Below, piece after piece: positions 27,101-41,154 of a stretch of DNA of 64,000 bases. The translations under genes and the position numbers were made by a program. Under the pieces are notes generated by a model. The model saw only the letters and a list, made by a program, of their open reading frames with translations, was not told the origin of the DNA and made no database searches. This DNA comes from Hydractinia symbiolongicarpus. Its lineage: Eukaryota > Cnidaria > Hydrozoa > Anthoathecata > Hydractiniidae. Numbering within the stretch: position 1 is the first letter of the stretch; each line of letters begins with the position of its first letter. The stretch is from assembly GCF_029227915.1 (NCBI RefSeq), contig NC_079882.1:15202501-15266500 (forward strand), in the 5' to 3' direction.

Positions 27101-27640
27101 TATAGGACTGTGCACGTAGTTAAGAGTGTTGTAAAGCAACGGCGCTAATGAAAACGACTTGGGACGTTGTAGCGCGTTGAGACTGGAACGACTAGTCCAA
27201 TGGTAAACTGCACAGGCAGATGGAACCACGTGATTTACGTGTGAGGCCTTTATTAGACTGCAAAAGGCCAAATTACAGCCTTTATAGGACTGTGCACGTA
27301 GTTAAGAGTGTTCTAAGGCAACTTCGCCAATGAAAACGACTTGGGACGTTGTAGCGCATTGAGACTGGAAGGACTAGGTCAATGGTAACCTGCACAGACA
27401 GGTGAAACCACGTGATTTACGTGTGAAGCGTTTATTAGACTGCAAAATGCCATATTACAGCCTTTATAGGACTGTGCACTTAGGTAAGAGTGTTCTAATG
27501 CAACGGCGCTAATGAAGAAGATTTGGGACGTTCTAATGCATTTACACTGGAAGGAATAGTCCAATGGTAACCCGCGCAGGCAGATGGAACCACGTGATCT
27601 ACGTGTGAGGCCTTTATTAGACTGCAAAAGGACATATTAC

Positions 27641-27730
27641 AGCCTTTATAGGACTGTGCACGTAGTTAAGAGTGTTGTAAAGCAACGGCGCCGTGTGAGG
27701 CCTTTATTAGACTGCAAAAGGCCAAATTAC
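27641..27730. repeat. Half-length monomer (90 bp) with internal deletion
   Basis: This unit starts normally, then jumps from GCAACGGCGC directly to CGTGTGAGGCC near 27691. It loses about 92 bp, including the central block, the CCAAT box and most of the E-box dyad. The equivalent units in the right array (about 52869-53050 and 55051-55232) are full length. The deletion therefore happened in this copy after the superunit duplication. Confidence 0.9.
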
Positions 27731-29315
27731 AGCCTTTATAGGACTGTGCACAAAGTTAGGAGTGTTGTAAGGCAACAGCGATAAAGAAAACAACTTGGGA
27801 CGTTGTAGCGCATTGAGACTGGAAGGAATAGTCCAATGGTAACCTGCGCAGACCGGTGAAACCACGTGATTTACGTGTGAGGCCTTTATTAGACTGCAAA
27901 AGGCCATATTACAGCTTTTATAGGACTGTGCACTTAGTTAAGAGTGTTGTAAAGCAACAGCGCTAATGAAAACGACTTGGGAGGTTGTAGCGCATTGAGA
28001 CTGGAAGGAATAGTTCAATGGTAACCTGCGCAGACAGGTGAAACCACGTGATTTACGTGTGAGGCCTTTATTTGACTGCAAAAGGCCATAATACAGCCTT
28101 TATAGGACTAGGACGTAGTGAAGAGTGTCTTAGGGCAACGGCGCTAATGAAAACAACTTGAGACGTTGTATCACATTGAGACTGGAAGGAATAGTCCAAT
28201 AGTAACCTGCGCAGGCAGATGGAACCACGTGATTTACGTGTGAGGCCTTTATTAGACTGCAAAAGGACATATTACAGCCTTTATAGGACTGTGCACGTAG
28301 TTAAGAGTGTTGTAAAGCAACGGCGCTAATGAAAACGACTTGGGACGTTGTAGCGCATTGAGACTGGAACGACTAGTCCAATGGTAACCTGCACAGGCAG
28401 ATGGAACCACGTGATTTACGTGTGAGGCGTTTATGAGACTGCAAAAGGCCAAATTACAGCCTTTATAGGACTGTGCACGTAGTTAAGAGTGTTCTAAGGC
28501 AACTTCGCCAATGAAAACGACTTGGGACGTTGTAGCGCATTGAGACTGGAAGGACTAGGTCAATGGTAACCTGCACAGACAGGTGAAACCACGTGATTTA
28601 CGTGTGAAGCCTTTATTAGACTACAAAATGCCATATTACAGCCTTTATAGGACTGTGCACGTAGTTAAAGTATTGTAAAACAACGGCGCTAATGAAAACG
28701 ACTTGGGACGTTGTAACGCATTGAGACTGGAACGACTAGTCCAATGGTAACCTGCACAGGCAGATGGAACCACGTGATTTACGTGTGAGGCCTTTATTAG
28801 ACTGCAAAAGGCCAAATTACAGCCTTTATAGGACTGTGCACGTAGTTAAGAGTGTTGTAAAGCAACGGCGCCAATGAAAACGACTTGGGACGTTGTAGCG
28901 CATTGAGACTGGAAGGACTAGGTCAATGGTAACCTGCACAGACAGGTGAAACCACGTGATTTACGTGTGAAGCCTTTATTAGACTGCAAAATGCCATATT
29001 ACAGCCTTTATAGGACTGTGCACGTAGTTAAAGTGTTGTAAAGCAACGGCGCTAATGAAAAAGACTTGGGACGTTGTAACGCATTGAGACTGGAACGACT
29101 AGTCCAATGGTAACCAGCACAGGCAGATGGAACCACGTGATTTACGTGTGAGGCCTTTATTAGACTGCAAAAGGCCAAATTACAGCCTTTATAGGACTGT
29201 GCACGTAGTTAAGAGTGTTGTAAAGCAACGGCGCCAATGAAAACGACTTGGGACGTTGTAGCGCATTGAGACTGGAAGGACTAGGTCAATGGTAACCTAC
29301 ACAGACAGGTGAAAC

Positions 29316-29330
29316 CACGTGTTTCACGTG
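29316..29330. promoter_or_regulatory. Double E-box variant CACGTG-TTT-CACGTG
   Basis: The usual dyad CACGT-GATTT-ACGTG is changed here so that two perfect CACGTG hexamers flank three bases. The same variant is seen at 33677-33691 and 56825-56839. Function is unknown. Confidence 0.6.
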
Positions 29331-29994
29331 TGAAGCCTTTATTAGACTGCAAAATGCCATATTACAGCCTTTATAGGACTGTGCACGTAGGTAAGAGTGT
29401 TCTAATGCAACGGCGCTAATGAAAAAGATTTGGGACGTTGGAATGCATTTAGACTGGAAGGACTGGGCCAATGGTAACCTGCGCAGACAGGTGAAACCAC
29501 GTGATTTACATGTGAGGCTTTTATTAGACTGCAAAAGGCCATATTACAGCCTTTATAGGACTGTGCACGTTGTTGAGAGTGTTGTAAGGCAACAGCAATA
29601 ATGAAAACAACTTGGGACGTTGTAGCGCATTGAGACTGGAAGGAATAGTCCAATGTTAACCTGCACAGGCAGATGGAACCACGTGATTTACGTGTGAGGC
29701 CTTTATTAGACTGCAAAAGGCCAAATTACAGTCTTTATAGGACTGTGCACGTACTTAAGAGTGTTGCAAGGCAACGGCGCTAATGAAAACGACTTGGGAC
29801 GTTGTAGCGCATTGAGACTGGAAGGACTAGGTCAATGGTGACCTGCGAAGACCGGTGAAACCACGTGATTAACGTGTGAGGACTTTATTAGACTACAAAG
29901 GGCCATATTACAGCCTTTATAGGACTGTGCACGTAGTTAAGAGTGTCTTAAGGCAACGGCGCTAATGAAAACGACTTGGGACGTTATAGCGCAT

Positions 29995-32695
29995 TGAGAC
30001 TGGAAGGACTAGGCCAATGGTGACCTGCGCAGACAGGTGAAACCACGTGATTTACGTGTGAGGCCTTTATTTGACTGCAAAAGGCCATAATACAGCCTTT
30101 ATAGGACTAGGACGTAGTGAAGAGTGTCTTAAGGCAACGGCGCTAATGAAAACAACTTGAGACGTTGTATCACATTGAGACTGGAAGGAATAGTCCAATA
30201 GTAACCTGCGCAGACAGATGGAACCACGTTATTTACGTGTGAGGCCTTTATTAGACTGCAAAAGGCCAAATTACAGTCTTTATAGGACTGTGCACGTACT
30301 TAAGAGTGCTGTAAGGCATCGGCGCTAATGAAAACGACTTGGGACGTTGTAGCGCATTGAGACTGGAAGGACTAGGTCAATGGTGACCTGCGAAGACCGG
30401 TGAAACCACGTGATTAACGTGTGAGGACTTTATTAGACTGCAAAGGGCCATATTACAGCCTTTATAGGACTGTGCACGTAGTTAAGAGTGTCTTAAGGCA
30501 ACGGCGCTAATGAAAACGACTTGAGACGTTATAGCACATTGAGACTGGAAGGATTTGGCCAATGGTAACCTGCGCAGGCATTTGAAAACACGTGATTTAC
30601 GTGTGAAGCCTTTATTAGACTGCAAAAGGCCATATTACAGCCTTTATAGGACAGTGCACGTAGTTAAGAGTGTTGTAAAGCAACGGCGCCAATGAAAACG
30701 ACTTGGGACGTTGTAGCGCATTGAGACTGTAAGGACTAGGCCAATGGTAACCTGCGCAGACAGGTGAAACCACGTGATTTACGTATGAAGCCTTTACTAG
30801 ACTGCAAAAGGCCAAATTACAGCCTTTATAGGACTGTGCACGTAGTTAAGATTGTTGTAAGGCAACGGCGCTAATGAAAACGACTTGGGACGTTGTAGCG
30901 CATTGAGACTGGAAGGACTAGGCCAATGGTGACCTGCGCAGACAGGTGAAACCACGTGATTTACGTGTGAGGCCTTTATTTGACTGCAAAAGGCCATAAT
31001 ACAGCCTTTATAGGACTAGGACGTAGTGAAGAGTGTCTTAAGGCAACGGCGCTAATGAAAACAACTTGAGACGTTGTATCACATTGAGACTGGAAGGAAT
31101 AGTCCAATAGTAACCTGCGCAGACAGATGGAACCACGTTATTTACGTGTGAGGCCTTTATTAGACTGCAAAAGGACATATTACAGCCTTTATAGGACTGT
31201 GCACGTAGTTAAGAGTGTCGTAAAGCAACGGCGCTAATGAAAACGACTTGGGACGTTGTAGCGCATTGAGACTGGAACGACTAGTCCAATGGTAACCTGC
31301 ACAGACAGGTGAAACCACGTGATTTACGTGTGAAGCCTTTATTAGACTGCAAAATGCCATATTACAGCCTTTATAGGACTGTGCACGTAGTTAAAGAGTT
31401 GTAAAGCAACGGCGCTAATGAAAACGACTTGGGACGTTGTAACGCATTGAGACTGGAACGACTAGTCCAATGGTAACCTGCACAGGCAGATGGAACCACG
31501 TGATTTACGTGTGAGGCCTTTATTAGACTGCAAAATGCCAAATTACAGCCTTTATAGGACTGTGCACGTAGTTAAGATTGTTGTAAGGCAACGGCGCTAA
31601 TGAAAACGACTTGGGACGTTGTAGCGCATTGAGACTGGAAGGACTAGGCCAATGGTGACCTGCGCAGACAGGTGAAACCACGTGATTTACGTGTGAGGCC
31701 TTTATTTGACTGCAAAAGGCCATAATACAGCCTTTATAGGACTAGGACGTAGTGAAGAGTGTCTTAAGGCAACGGCGCTAATGAAAACAACTTGAGACGT
31801 TGTATCACATTGAGACTGGAAGGAATAGTCCAATAGTAACCTGCGCAGACAGATGGAACCACGTTATTTACGTGTGAGGCCTTTATTAGACTGCAAAAGG
31901 CCAAATTACAGTCTTTATAGGACTGTGCACGTACTTAAGAGTGCTGTAAGGCATCGGCGCTAATGAAAACGACTTGGGACGTTGTAGCGCATTGAGACTG
32001 GAAGGACTAGGTCAATGGTGACCTGCGAAGACCGGTGAAACCACGTGATTAACGTGTGAGGACTTTATTAGACTGCAAAGGGCCATATTACAGCCTTTAT
32101 AGGACTGTGCACGTAGTTAAGAGTGTCTTAAGGCAACGGCGCTAATGAAAACGACTTGAGACGTTATAGCACATTGAGACTGGAAGGATTAGGCCAATGG
32201 TAACCTGCGCAGGCATTTGAAAACACGTGATTTACGTGTGAAGCCTTTATTAGACTGCAAAAGGCCATATTACAGCCTTTATAGGACAGTGCACGTAGTT
32301 AAGAGTGTTGTAAAGCAACGGCGCCAATGAAAACGACTTGGGACGTTGTAGCGCATTGAGACTGTAAGGACTAGGCCAATGGTAACCTGCGCAGACAGGT
32401 GAAACCACGTGATTTACGTATGAAGCCTTTACTAGACTGCAAAAGGCCAAATTACAGCCTTTATAGGACTGTGCACGTAGTTAAGATTGTTGTAAGGCAA
32501 CGGCGCTAATGAAAACGACTTGGGACGTTGTAGCGCATTGAGACTGGAAGGACTAGGCCAATGGTGACCTGCGCAGACAGGTGAAACCACGTGATTTACG
32601 TGTGAGGCCTTTATTTGACTGCAAAAGGCCATAATACAGCCTTTATAGGACTAGGACGTAGTGAAGAGTGTCTTAAGGCAACGGCGCTAATGAAA
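29995..32695. repeat. Higher-order repeat: 1635 bp (9-monomer) period
   Basis: About 29995-31060 recurs at about 31630-32695 with offset 1635. Private variants are shared, such as GAGTGCTGTAAGGCATCGG at about 30304 and 31939 and the AGGACAGTGCACG variant at about 30647 and 32282. The second copy switches class at about 32695, so the second unit is incomplete. Confidence 0.85.
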
Positions 32696-33682
32696 ACGAC
32701 TTGGGACGTTGTAGCGCATTGAGACTGGAACGACTAGTCCAATGGTAACCTGCACAGACAGGTGAAACCACGTGATTTACGTGTGAAGCCTTTATTAGAC
32801 TGCAAAATGCCATATTACAGCCTTTATAGGACTGTGCACGTAGTTAAAGAGTTGTAAAGCAACGGCGCTAATGAAAACGCCTTGGGACGTTGTAACGCAT
32901 TGAGACTGGAACGACTAGTCCAATGGTAACCTGCACAGGCAGATGGAACCACGTGATTTACGTGTGAGGCCTTTATTAGACTGCAAAATGCCAAATTACA
33001 GCCTTTATAGGACTGTGCACGTAGTTAAGAGTGTTGTAAAGCAACGGCGCCAATGAAAACGACTTGGGACGTTGTAGCGCATTGAGACTGGAAGTACTAG
33101 GTCAATGGTAACCTGCACAGACAGGTGAAACCACGTGATTTACGTGTGAGGCCTTTATTTGACTGCAAAAGGCCATAATACAGCCTTTATAGGACTGTGC
33201 ACGTAGTTAAGAGTGTTGTAAAGCAACGGCGCTAATGAAAACGACTTGGGACGTTGTAGCGCATTGAGACTGGAACGACTAGTCCAATGGTAACCTGCAC
33301 AGACAGGTGAAACCACGTGATTTACGTGTGAAGCCTTTATTAGACTGCAAAATGCCATATTACAGCCTTTATAGGACTGTGCACGTAGTTAAAGAGTTGT
33401 AAAGCAACGGCGCTAATGAAAACGACTTGGGTCGTTGTAACGCATTGAGACTGGAACGACTAGTCCAAAGGTAACCTGCACAGGCAGATGGAACCACGTG
33501 ATTTACGTGTGAGGCCTTTATTAGACTGCAAAATGCCAAATTACAGCCTTTATAGGACTGTGCACGTAGTTAAGAGTGTTGTAAAGCAACGGCGCCAATG
33601 AAAACGACTTGGGACGTTGTAGCGCATTGAGACTGGAAGTACTAGGTCAATGGTAACCTGCACAGACAGGTGAAACCACGTG
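32580..33682. repeat. Tandem 545 bp (3-monomer) duplication
   Basis: The segment from about 32580 recurs from about 33125 with an offset of 545. Both copies share the private variant GAAGTACTAG at 33091 and 33636. The match ends at about 33682, where the second copy carries the double E-box variant. A small class change (ACTAGGACG against ACTGTGCACG) near the left edge suggests the junction lies inside a monomer. Confidence 0.75.
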
Positions 33683-33691
33683 TTTCACGTG
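33677..33691. promoter_or_regulatory. Double E-box variant CACGTG-TTT-CACGTG
   Basis: Two perfect CACGTG hexamers separated by TTT, replacing the normal dyad. It is the second of three occurrences in the window. Confidence 0.6.
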
Positions 33692-36600
33692 TGAAGCCTT
33701 TATTAGACTGTAAAATGCCATATTATAGCCTTTATAGGACTGTGCACGTAGTTAAGAGTGTTGTAAGGCAACAGCGATAATGAAAACAACTTGGGACGTT
33801 GTAGCGCATTGAGACTGGAAGGACTAGGTCAATGGTAACTTGCACAGACAGGTGAAACCACGTGATTTACGTGTGAAGCCTTTATTAGACTGCAAAATGC
33901 CATATTACAGCCTTTATAGGACTGTGCACGTAGGTAAGAGTGTTCTAATGCAACGGCGCTAATGAAAAAGATTTGGGACGTTGTAATGCATTTAGACTGG
34001 AAGGACTGGGCCAATGGTAACCTGCGCAGACAGGTGAAACCACGTGATTTACATGAGAGGCTTTTATTAGACTGCAAAAGGCCATATTACAGCCTTTATA
34101 GGACTGTGCACGTAGTTAAGAGTGTTGTAAAGCAACGGCGCCAATGAAAACGACTTGGGACGTTGTAGCGCATTGAGACTGTAAGGACTAGGCCAATGGT
34201 AACCTGCGCAGACAGGTGAAACCACGTGATTTACGTATGAAGCCTTTACTAGACTGCAAAAGGCCAAATTACAGCCTTTATAGGACTGTGCACGTAGTTA
34301 AGAGTGTTGTAAGGCAACGGCGCTAATGAAAACGACTTGGGACGTTGTAGCGCATTGAGACTGGAAGGACTAGGCCAATGGTGACCTGCGCAGACAGGTG
34401 AAACCACGTGATTTACGTGTGAGGCCTTTATTTGACTGCAAAAGGCCATAATACAGCCTTTATAGGACTAGGATTTAGTGAAGAGTGTCTTAAGGCAACG
34501 GCGCTAATGAAAACAACTTGAGACGTTGTATCACATTGAGACTGGAAGGAATAGTCCAATAGTGACCTGCGCAGGCAGATGAAACCACGTTATTTACGTG
34601 TGAGGCCTTTATTAGACTGCAAAAGGACATATTACAGCCTTTATAGGACTGTGCACGTAGTTAAGAGTGTTGTAAAGCAACGGTGCTAATGAAAACGACT
34701 TGGGACGTTGTAGCGCATTGAGACTGGAACGACTAGTCCAATGGTAACCTGCACAGGCAGATGGAACCACGTGATTTACGTGTGAGGCCTTTATTAGACT
34801 GCAAAAGGCCAAATTACAGCCTTTATAGGACTGTGCACGTAGTTAAGAGTGTTCTAAGGCAACTTCGCCAATGAAAACGACTTGGGACGTTGTAGCGCAT
34901 TGAGACTGGAAGGACTAGGTCAATGGTAACCTGCACAGACAGGTGAAAGCACGTAATTTACGTGTGAAGCCTTTATTAGACTGCAAAATGCCATATTACA
35001 GCCTTTATAGGACTGTGCACGTAGTTAAAGTGTTGTTAAGCAACGGCGCTAATGAAAACGACTTGGGACGTTGTAACGCATTGAGACTGGAACGACTAGT
35101 CCAATGGTAACCTGCACAGGCAGATGGAACAACGTGATTTACGTGTGAGGCCTTTATTAGACTGCAAAAGGCCAAATTACAGCCTTTATAAGACTGTGCA
35201 CGTAGTTAAGAGTGTTCTAAGGCAACTTGGCCAATGAAAACGACTTGGGACGTTGTAGCGCATTGAGACTGGAAGGACTAGGTCAATGGTAACGTGCACA
35301 GACAGGTGAAACCACGTGATTTACGTGTGAAGCCTTTATTAGACTGCAAAATGCCATATTACAGCCTTTATAGGACTGTGCACGTAGTTAAAGTGTTGTA
35401 AAGCAACGGTGCTAATGAAAACGACTTGGGACGTTGTAACGCATTGAGACTGGAACGACTAGTCCAATGGTGACCTGCGAAGACCGGTGAAACCACGTGA
35501 TTTACGTGTGAGGCCTTTATTAGACTGCAAAAGGCCAAATTACAGCCTTTATAGGACTGTGCACGTAGTTAAGAGTGTTGTAAGGCAACGGCGCTAATGA
35601 AAACGACTTGGGACGTTGTAGCGCATTGAGACTGGAAGGACTAGGCCAATGGTGACCTGCGCAGACAGGTGAACCACGTGATTTACGTGTGTGGCCTTTA
35701 TTAGACTGCAAAAGGACATATTACAGCCTTTATAGGACTGTGCACGTACTTAAGAGTGTTGTAAGGCAACGGCGCTAATGAAAACGACTTGGGACGTTGT
35801 AGCACATTGAGACTGGAAGGATTAGGCCAATGGTAACCTGCGCAGGCATGTGAAAACACGTGATTTACGTGTGAAGCCTTTATTAGACTGCAAAAGGCCA
35901 TATTACAGCCTTTATAGGACTGTGCACGTAGTTAAGAGTGTTGTAAAGCAACGGCGCCAATGAAAACGACTTGGGACGTTGTAACGCATTGAGACTGGAA
36001 GGACTAGGTCAATGGTAACCTGCACAGACAGGTGAAACCACGTGATTTACGTGTGAAGCCTTTATTAGACTACAAAATGGCATATTACAGCCTTTATAGG
36101 ACTGTGCACGCAGGTAAGAGTGTTCTAATGCAACGGCCCTAATGAAAAAGATTTGGGACGTTGTAATGCATTTAGACTGGAAGGACTTGGCCAATGGTAA
36201 CCTGCGCAGACAGGTAAAACCACGTGATTTACGTGTGAGGCCTTTATTAGACTACAAAAGGCCAAATTACAGTCTTTATAGGACTGTGCACGTACTTAAG
36301 AGTGTTGTAAGGTAACGGCGCTAATGAAAACGACTTGGGACGTTGTAGCGCATTGAGACTGGAAGGACTAGGACAATTGTGACCTGCGCAGACCGGTGAA
36401 ACCACGTGATTAACGTGTGAGGCCTTTATTAGACTGCAAAGGGCCATATTACAGCCTTTATAGGACTGTGCACGTAGTTAAGAGTGTCTTAAGGCAACGG
36501 CGCTAATGAAAACAAATTGAGACGTTGTATCACATTGAGACTGGAAGGAATAGTCCAATGGTAATCCGCTCAGGCAGATGGAACCACGTGATTTACGTGT

Positions 36601-36999
36601 GAGGCCTTTATTAGACTGCAAAAGGACATATTACAGCCTTTATAGGACTGTGCACGTAGTTAAGAGTGTTGTAAAGCAACGGCGCTAATGAAAACGACTT
36701 GGGACGTTGTAGCGCATTGAGACTGGAACGACAAGTCCAATGGTAACCTGCACAGGCAGATGGAACCACGTGATTTACGAGTGAGGCCTTTATTAGACTT
36801 CAAAAGGCCAAATTACAGCCTTTATAGGACTGTGCACGTAGTTAAGAGTGTTCTAAGGCAACTTCGCCAATGAAAACGACTTGGGACGTTGTAGCGCATT
36901 GAGACTGGAAGGACTAGGTCAATGGTAACCTGCACAGACAGGTGAAACCACGTGATTTACGTGTGAAGCCTTTATTAGACTGCAAAATGCCATATTACA

Positions 37000-37725
37000 G
37001 CCTTTATAGGACTGTGCACGTAGGTAAGAGTGTTCTAATGCAACGGCGCTAATGAAAAAGATTTGGGACGTTGTAATGCATTTAGACTGGAAGGACTAGG
37101 CCAATGGTAACCTGCGCAGACAGGTGAAACCACGTGATTTACGTGTGAGGCTTTTATTAGACTGCAAAAAGCCATATTACAGCCTTTATAGGACTGTGCA
37201 CGTGGTTAAGAGTGTTGTAAGGCAACAGCGATAATGAAAACAACTTGGGACGTCGTAGCGCATTGAGACTGGAAGGAATAGTCCAATAGTAACCTGCGCA
37301 GACCGGTGAAACCACGTGATTACGTGTGAGACCTTTATTAGACTGCAAAAGGCCATATTACAACTTTTATAGGACTGTGCACGTAGGGAAGAGTGTTCTA
37401 ATGCAACGGCGCTAATGAAAAAGATTTGGGACGTTGTAATGCATTTAGACTGGAAGGACTAGGCCAATGGTAACCTGCGCAGACAGGTGAAACCACGTGA
37501 TTTACGTGTGAGGCTTTTATTAGACTGCAAAAAGCCATATTACAGCCTTTATAGGACTGTGCACGTGGTTAAGAGTGTTGTAAGGCAACAGCGATAATGA
37601 AAACAACTTGGGACGTCGTAGCGCATTGAGACTGGAAGGGATAGTCCAATGGTAACCTGCGCAGACCGGTGAAACCACGTGATTACGTGTGAGACCTTTA
37701 TTAGACTGCAAAAGGCCATATTACA
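37000..37725. repeat. Tandem 363 bp dimer duplication
   Basis: Two monomers are duplicated in tandem at offset 363 (for example AAAAAGCCATATTACAG at about 37167 and 37530). Private variants GTGGTTAAG, GACGTCGTAG and GTGAGACC occur in both copies, which indicates a recent local event. Confidence 0.8.
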
Positions 37726-40700
37726 GCATTTATAGGACTGTGCACGTACTTAAGAGTGTTGTAAGGCAACGGCGCCAATGAAAACGACTTGGGACGTTGT
37801 AGCGCATTGAGACTGGAAGGACTAGGTCAATGGTGACCTGCGCAGACCGGTGAAACCACGTGATTAACGTGTGAGGCCTTTATTAGACTGCAAAGGGCCA
37901 TATTACAGCCTTTATAGGACTGTGCACCTAGTTAAGAGTGTCTTAAGGCAACGGCGCTAATGAAAACGACTTGAGACGTTGTAGCACATTGAGACTGGAA
38001 GGATTAGGCCAATGGTAACCTGCGCAGGCATGTGAAAACACGTGATTTACGTGTGAAGCCTTTATTAGACTGCAAAAGGCCGTATTACAGCCTTTATAGA
38101 TCTGTGCACGTAGTTAACAGTGTTGCAAAGCAACGGCACCAATGAAATCGACTTGGGACGTTGTAGCGCATTGAGACTGTAAGGACTAGGCCAATGGTAA
38201 CCTGCGCAGACAGGTGAATACACGTGATTTACGTGTGAGGCCTTTATTAGACTGCAAAAGGCCATATTACAGCCTTTATAGGACTGTGCACGTAGTTAAG
38301 AGTGTTCTAAGACCACGCCGCTAAGGAAAACCACTTGGAACGTTGTAGTGCATTGACACTGGAAGGAATAGTCCATTGATAACCTGCGCAGGCAGATGGA
38401 ACCACGTGATTTACGTGTGAGGACTTTATTAGACTGCAAAAGGCCATATTACAGCCTTTATAGGACTGTGCACGTAGTTAAGAGTGTTGTAAAGCTGCGG
38501 TGCTAATGAAAACGACTTGGGACGTTGTAGTACATTGAGACTGGAAGGACTAGACCAATGGTAACCTGCGCAGGCAGGTGAAACCACGTGATTTACGTAT
38601 GAAGCCTTTACTAGACTGCAAAAGGCCAAATTACAGCCTTTATAGGACTGTGCACGTAGTTAAGAGTGTTGTAATGCAACGCCGCTAATGAAAACGACTT
38701 GGCACGTTGTAGCGCATTGAGACTGGAAGGACTAGGCCAATGGTTACCTGCGCAGACCGGTGAAACCACGTGATTAACGTGTGAGGCCTTTATTAGACTG
38801 CAAAGGGCAATACTACAGCCTTTATAGGACTGTGCACGTAGTTAAGAGTGTTCTAAGGCAACTTCGCCAATGAAAACGACTTGGGACGTTGTAGTGCATT
38901 GAGACTGGATGGACTAGGTCAATGGTAACATGCACAGACAGGTGAAACCACGTGATTTACGTGTGAAGCCTTTATTAGACTGCAAAATGCCATATTACAG
39001 CCTTTATAGGACTGTGCACGTAGGTAAGAGTGTTCTAATGCAACGGCGCTAATGAAAAAGATTTGGGACGTTGTAATGCAATTAGACTGGAAGGATTAGG
39101 CCAATGATAACCTGCGCAGACAGGTGAAACAACGTGATTTACGTGTGAGGCCTTTATTTGACTGCAAAAGGCCATATTACAGGCTTTATAGGACTGTGCA
39201 GGTAGTTAAGAGTGTTCTAAGGCCACGGCGCTAAGGAAAACCACTTGGAACGTTGTAGTGCATTGAGACTGGAAGGAATAGTCCAATGGTAACCTGCGCA
39301 GACCGGTGAAACCACGTGATTACGTGTGAGACCTTTATTAGACTGCAAAAGGCCATATTACAGCTTTTATAGGACTGTGCACGTACTTAAGAGTGTTGTA
39401 AGGCAACGGCGCCAATGAAAACGACTTGGGACGTTGTAGCGCATTGAGACTGGAAGGACTAGGTCAATGGTGACCTGCGCAGACCGGTGAAACCACGTGA
39501 TTAACGTGTGAGGCCTTTATTAGACTGCAAAGGGCCATGTTACAGCCTTTATAGGACTGTGCACCTAGTTAAGAGTGTCTTAAGGCAACGACGCTAATGA
39601 AAACGACTTGAGACGTTGTAGCACATTGAGAATGGAAGGATTAGGCCAATGGTAACCTGCGCTTGCATGTGAAAACACGTGATTTACGTGTGAAGCCTTT
39701 ATTAGCCTGCAAAAGGCCATATTACAGCCTTTATAGGACTGTGCACGTAGTTAACAGTGTTGCAAAGCAACGGCACCAATGAAATCGACTTGGGACGTTG
39801 TAGCGCATTGAGACTGTAAGGACTAGGCCAATGGTAACCTGCGCAGACAGGTGAATACACGTGATTTACGTGTGAGGCCTTTATTAGACTGCAAAAGGCC
39901 ATATTACAGCCTTTATAGGACTGTGCACGTAGTTAAGAGTGTTCTAAGACCACGGCGCTAAGGAAAACCACTTGGAACGTTGTAGTGCATTGACACTGGA
40001 AGGAATAGTCCATTGGTAACCTGCGCAGGCAGATGGAACCACGTGATTTACGTGTGAGGACTTTATTAGACTGCAAAAGGCCATATTACAGCCTTTATAG
40101 GACTGTGCACGTAGTTAAGAGTGTTGTAAAGCTACGGTGCTAATGAAAACGACTTGGCACGTTGTAGCGCATTGAGACTGGAAGGACTAGGCCAATGGTT
40201 ACCTGCGCAGACCGGTGAAACCACGTGATTAACGTGTGAGGCCTTTATTAGACTGCAAAGGGCAATACTACAGCCTTTATAGGACTGTGCACGTAGTTAA
40301 GAGTGTTCTAAGGCAACTTCGCCAATGAAAACGACTTGGGACGTTGTAGTGCATTGAGACTAGAAGGACTAGGTCAATGGTAACCTGCACAGACAGGTGA
40401 AACCACGTGATTTACGTGTGAAGCCTTTATTAGACTGCAAAATGCCATATTACAGCCTTTATAGGACTGTGCACGTAGGTAAGAGTGTTCTAATGCAACG
40501 GCGCTAATGAAAAAGATTTGGGACGTTGTAATGCATTTAGACTGGAAGGATTAGGCCAATGATAACCTGCGCAGACAGGTGAAACCACGTGATTTACGTG
40601 TGAGGCCTTTATTTGACTGCAAAAGGCCATATTACAGGCTTTATAGGACTGTGCAGGTAGTTAAGAGTGTTCTAAGGCCACGGCGCTAAGGAAAACCACT

Positions 40701-40760
40701 TGGAACGTTGTAGTGCATTGAGACTGGAAGGAATAGTCCAATGGTAACCTGCGCAGACCG
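37640..40760. repeat. Higher-order repeat: 1637 bp (9-monomer) unit with an 8-monomer second copy
   Basis: About 37640-38510 recurs from about 39277 with offset 1637 (for example TGCACGTACT at 37741 and 39378). After about 40145 the offset falls to about 1455, again one monomer less. The fused monomer sits near 40090-40270: its left part carries the GCTACGGTGCTAATG variant and its right part the CTTGGCACG variant. Confidence 0.8.
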
Positions 40761-41154
40761 GTGAAACCACGTGATTAACGTGTGAGGCCTTTATTAGACT
40801 GCAAAGGGCCATATTACAGCCTTTATAGGACTGTGCACGTAGTTAACAGTGTTGCAAAGCAACAGCGCCAATGAAAACTTCTTGGGACGTTGTAGCGCAT
40901 TGAGACTGGAACGACTAGTCCAATGGTAACTGCGCAGACAGGTGAAACCACGCGATTTACGTATGAGGCCTTTATTACACTGCAAAAGGCCATAATACAG
41001 CCTTTATAGGACTGTGCAGGTAGTTAAGAGAGTTCTAAGACCACGGCGCTCAGGAAAACCACTTGGAACGTTGTAGTGCATTGAAACTGGAAGGAATAGT
41101 CCAATGGTAACCAGCGCAGACAGGTGAAACCACGTGATTTACGTGTGAGGCCTT

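Noticed and set aside
27584-27784. Plus-strand ORF of 66 codons, and similar ones near 29419, 33962, 58564 and 60744
   Set aside because: The first arises only because the half-monomer deletion joins two frames; the others span ordinary monomer variants. All translate satellite sequence and have no recognisable domain.
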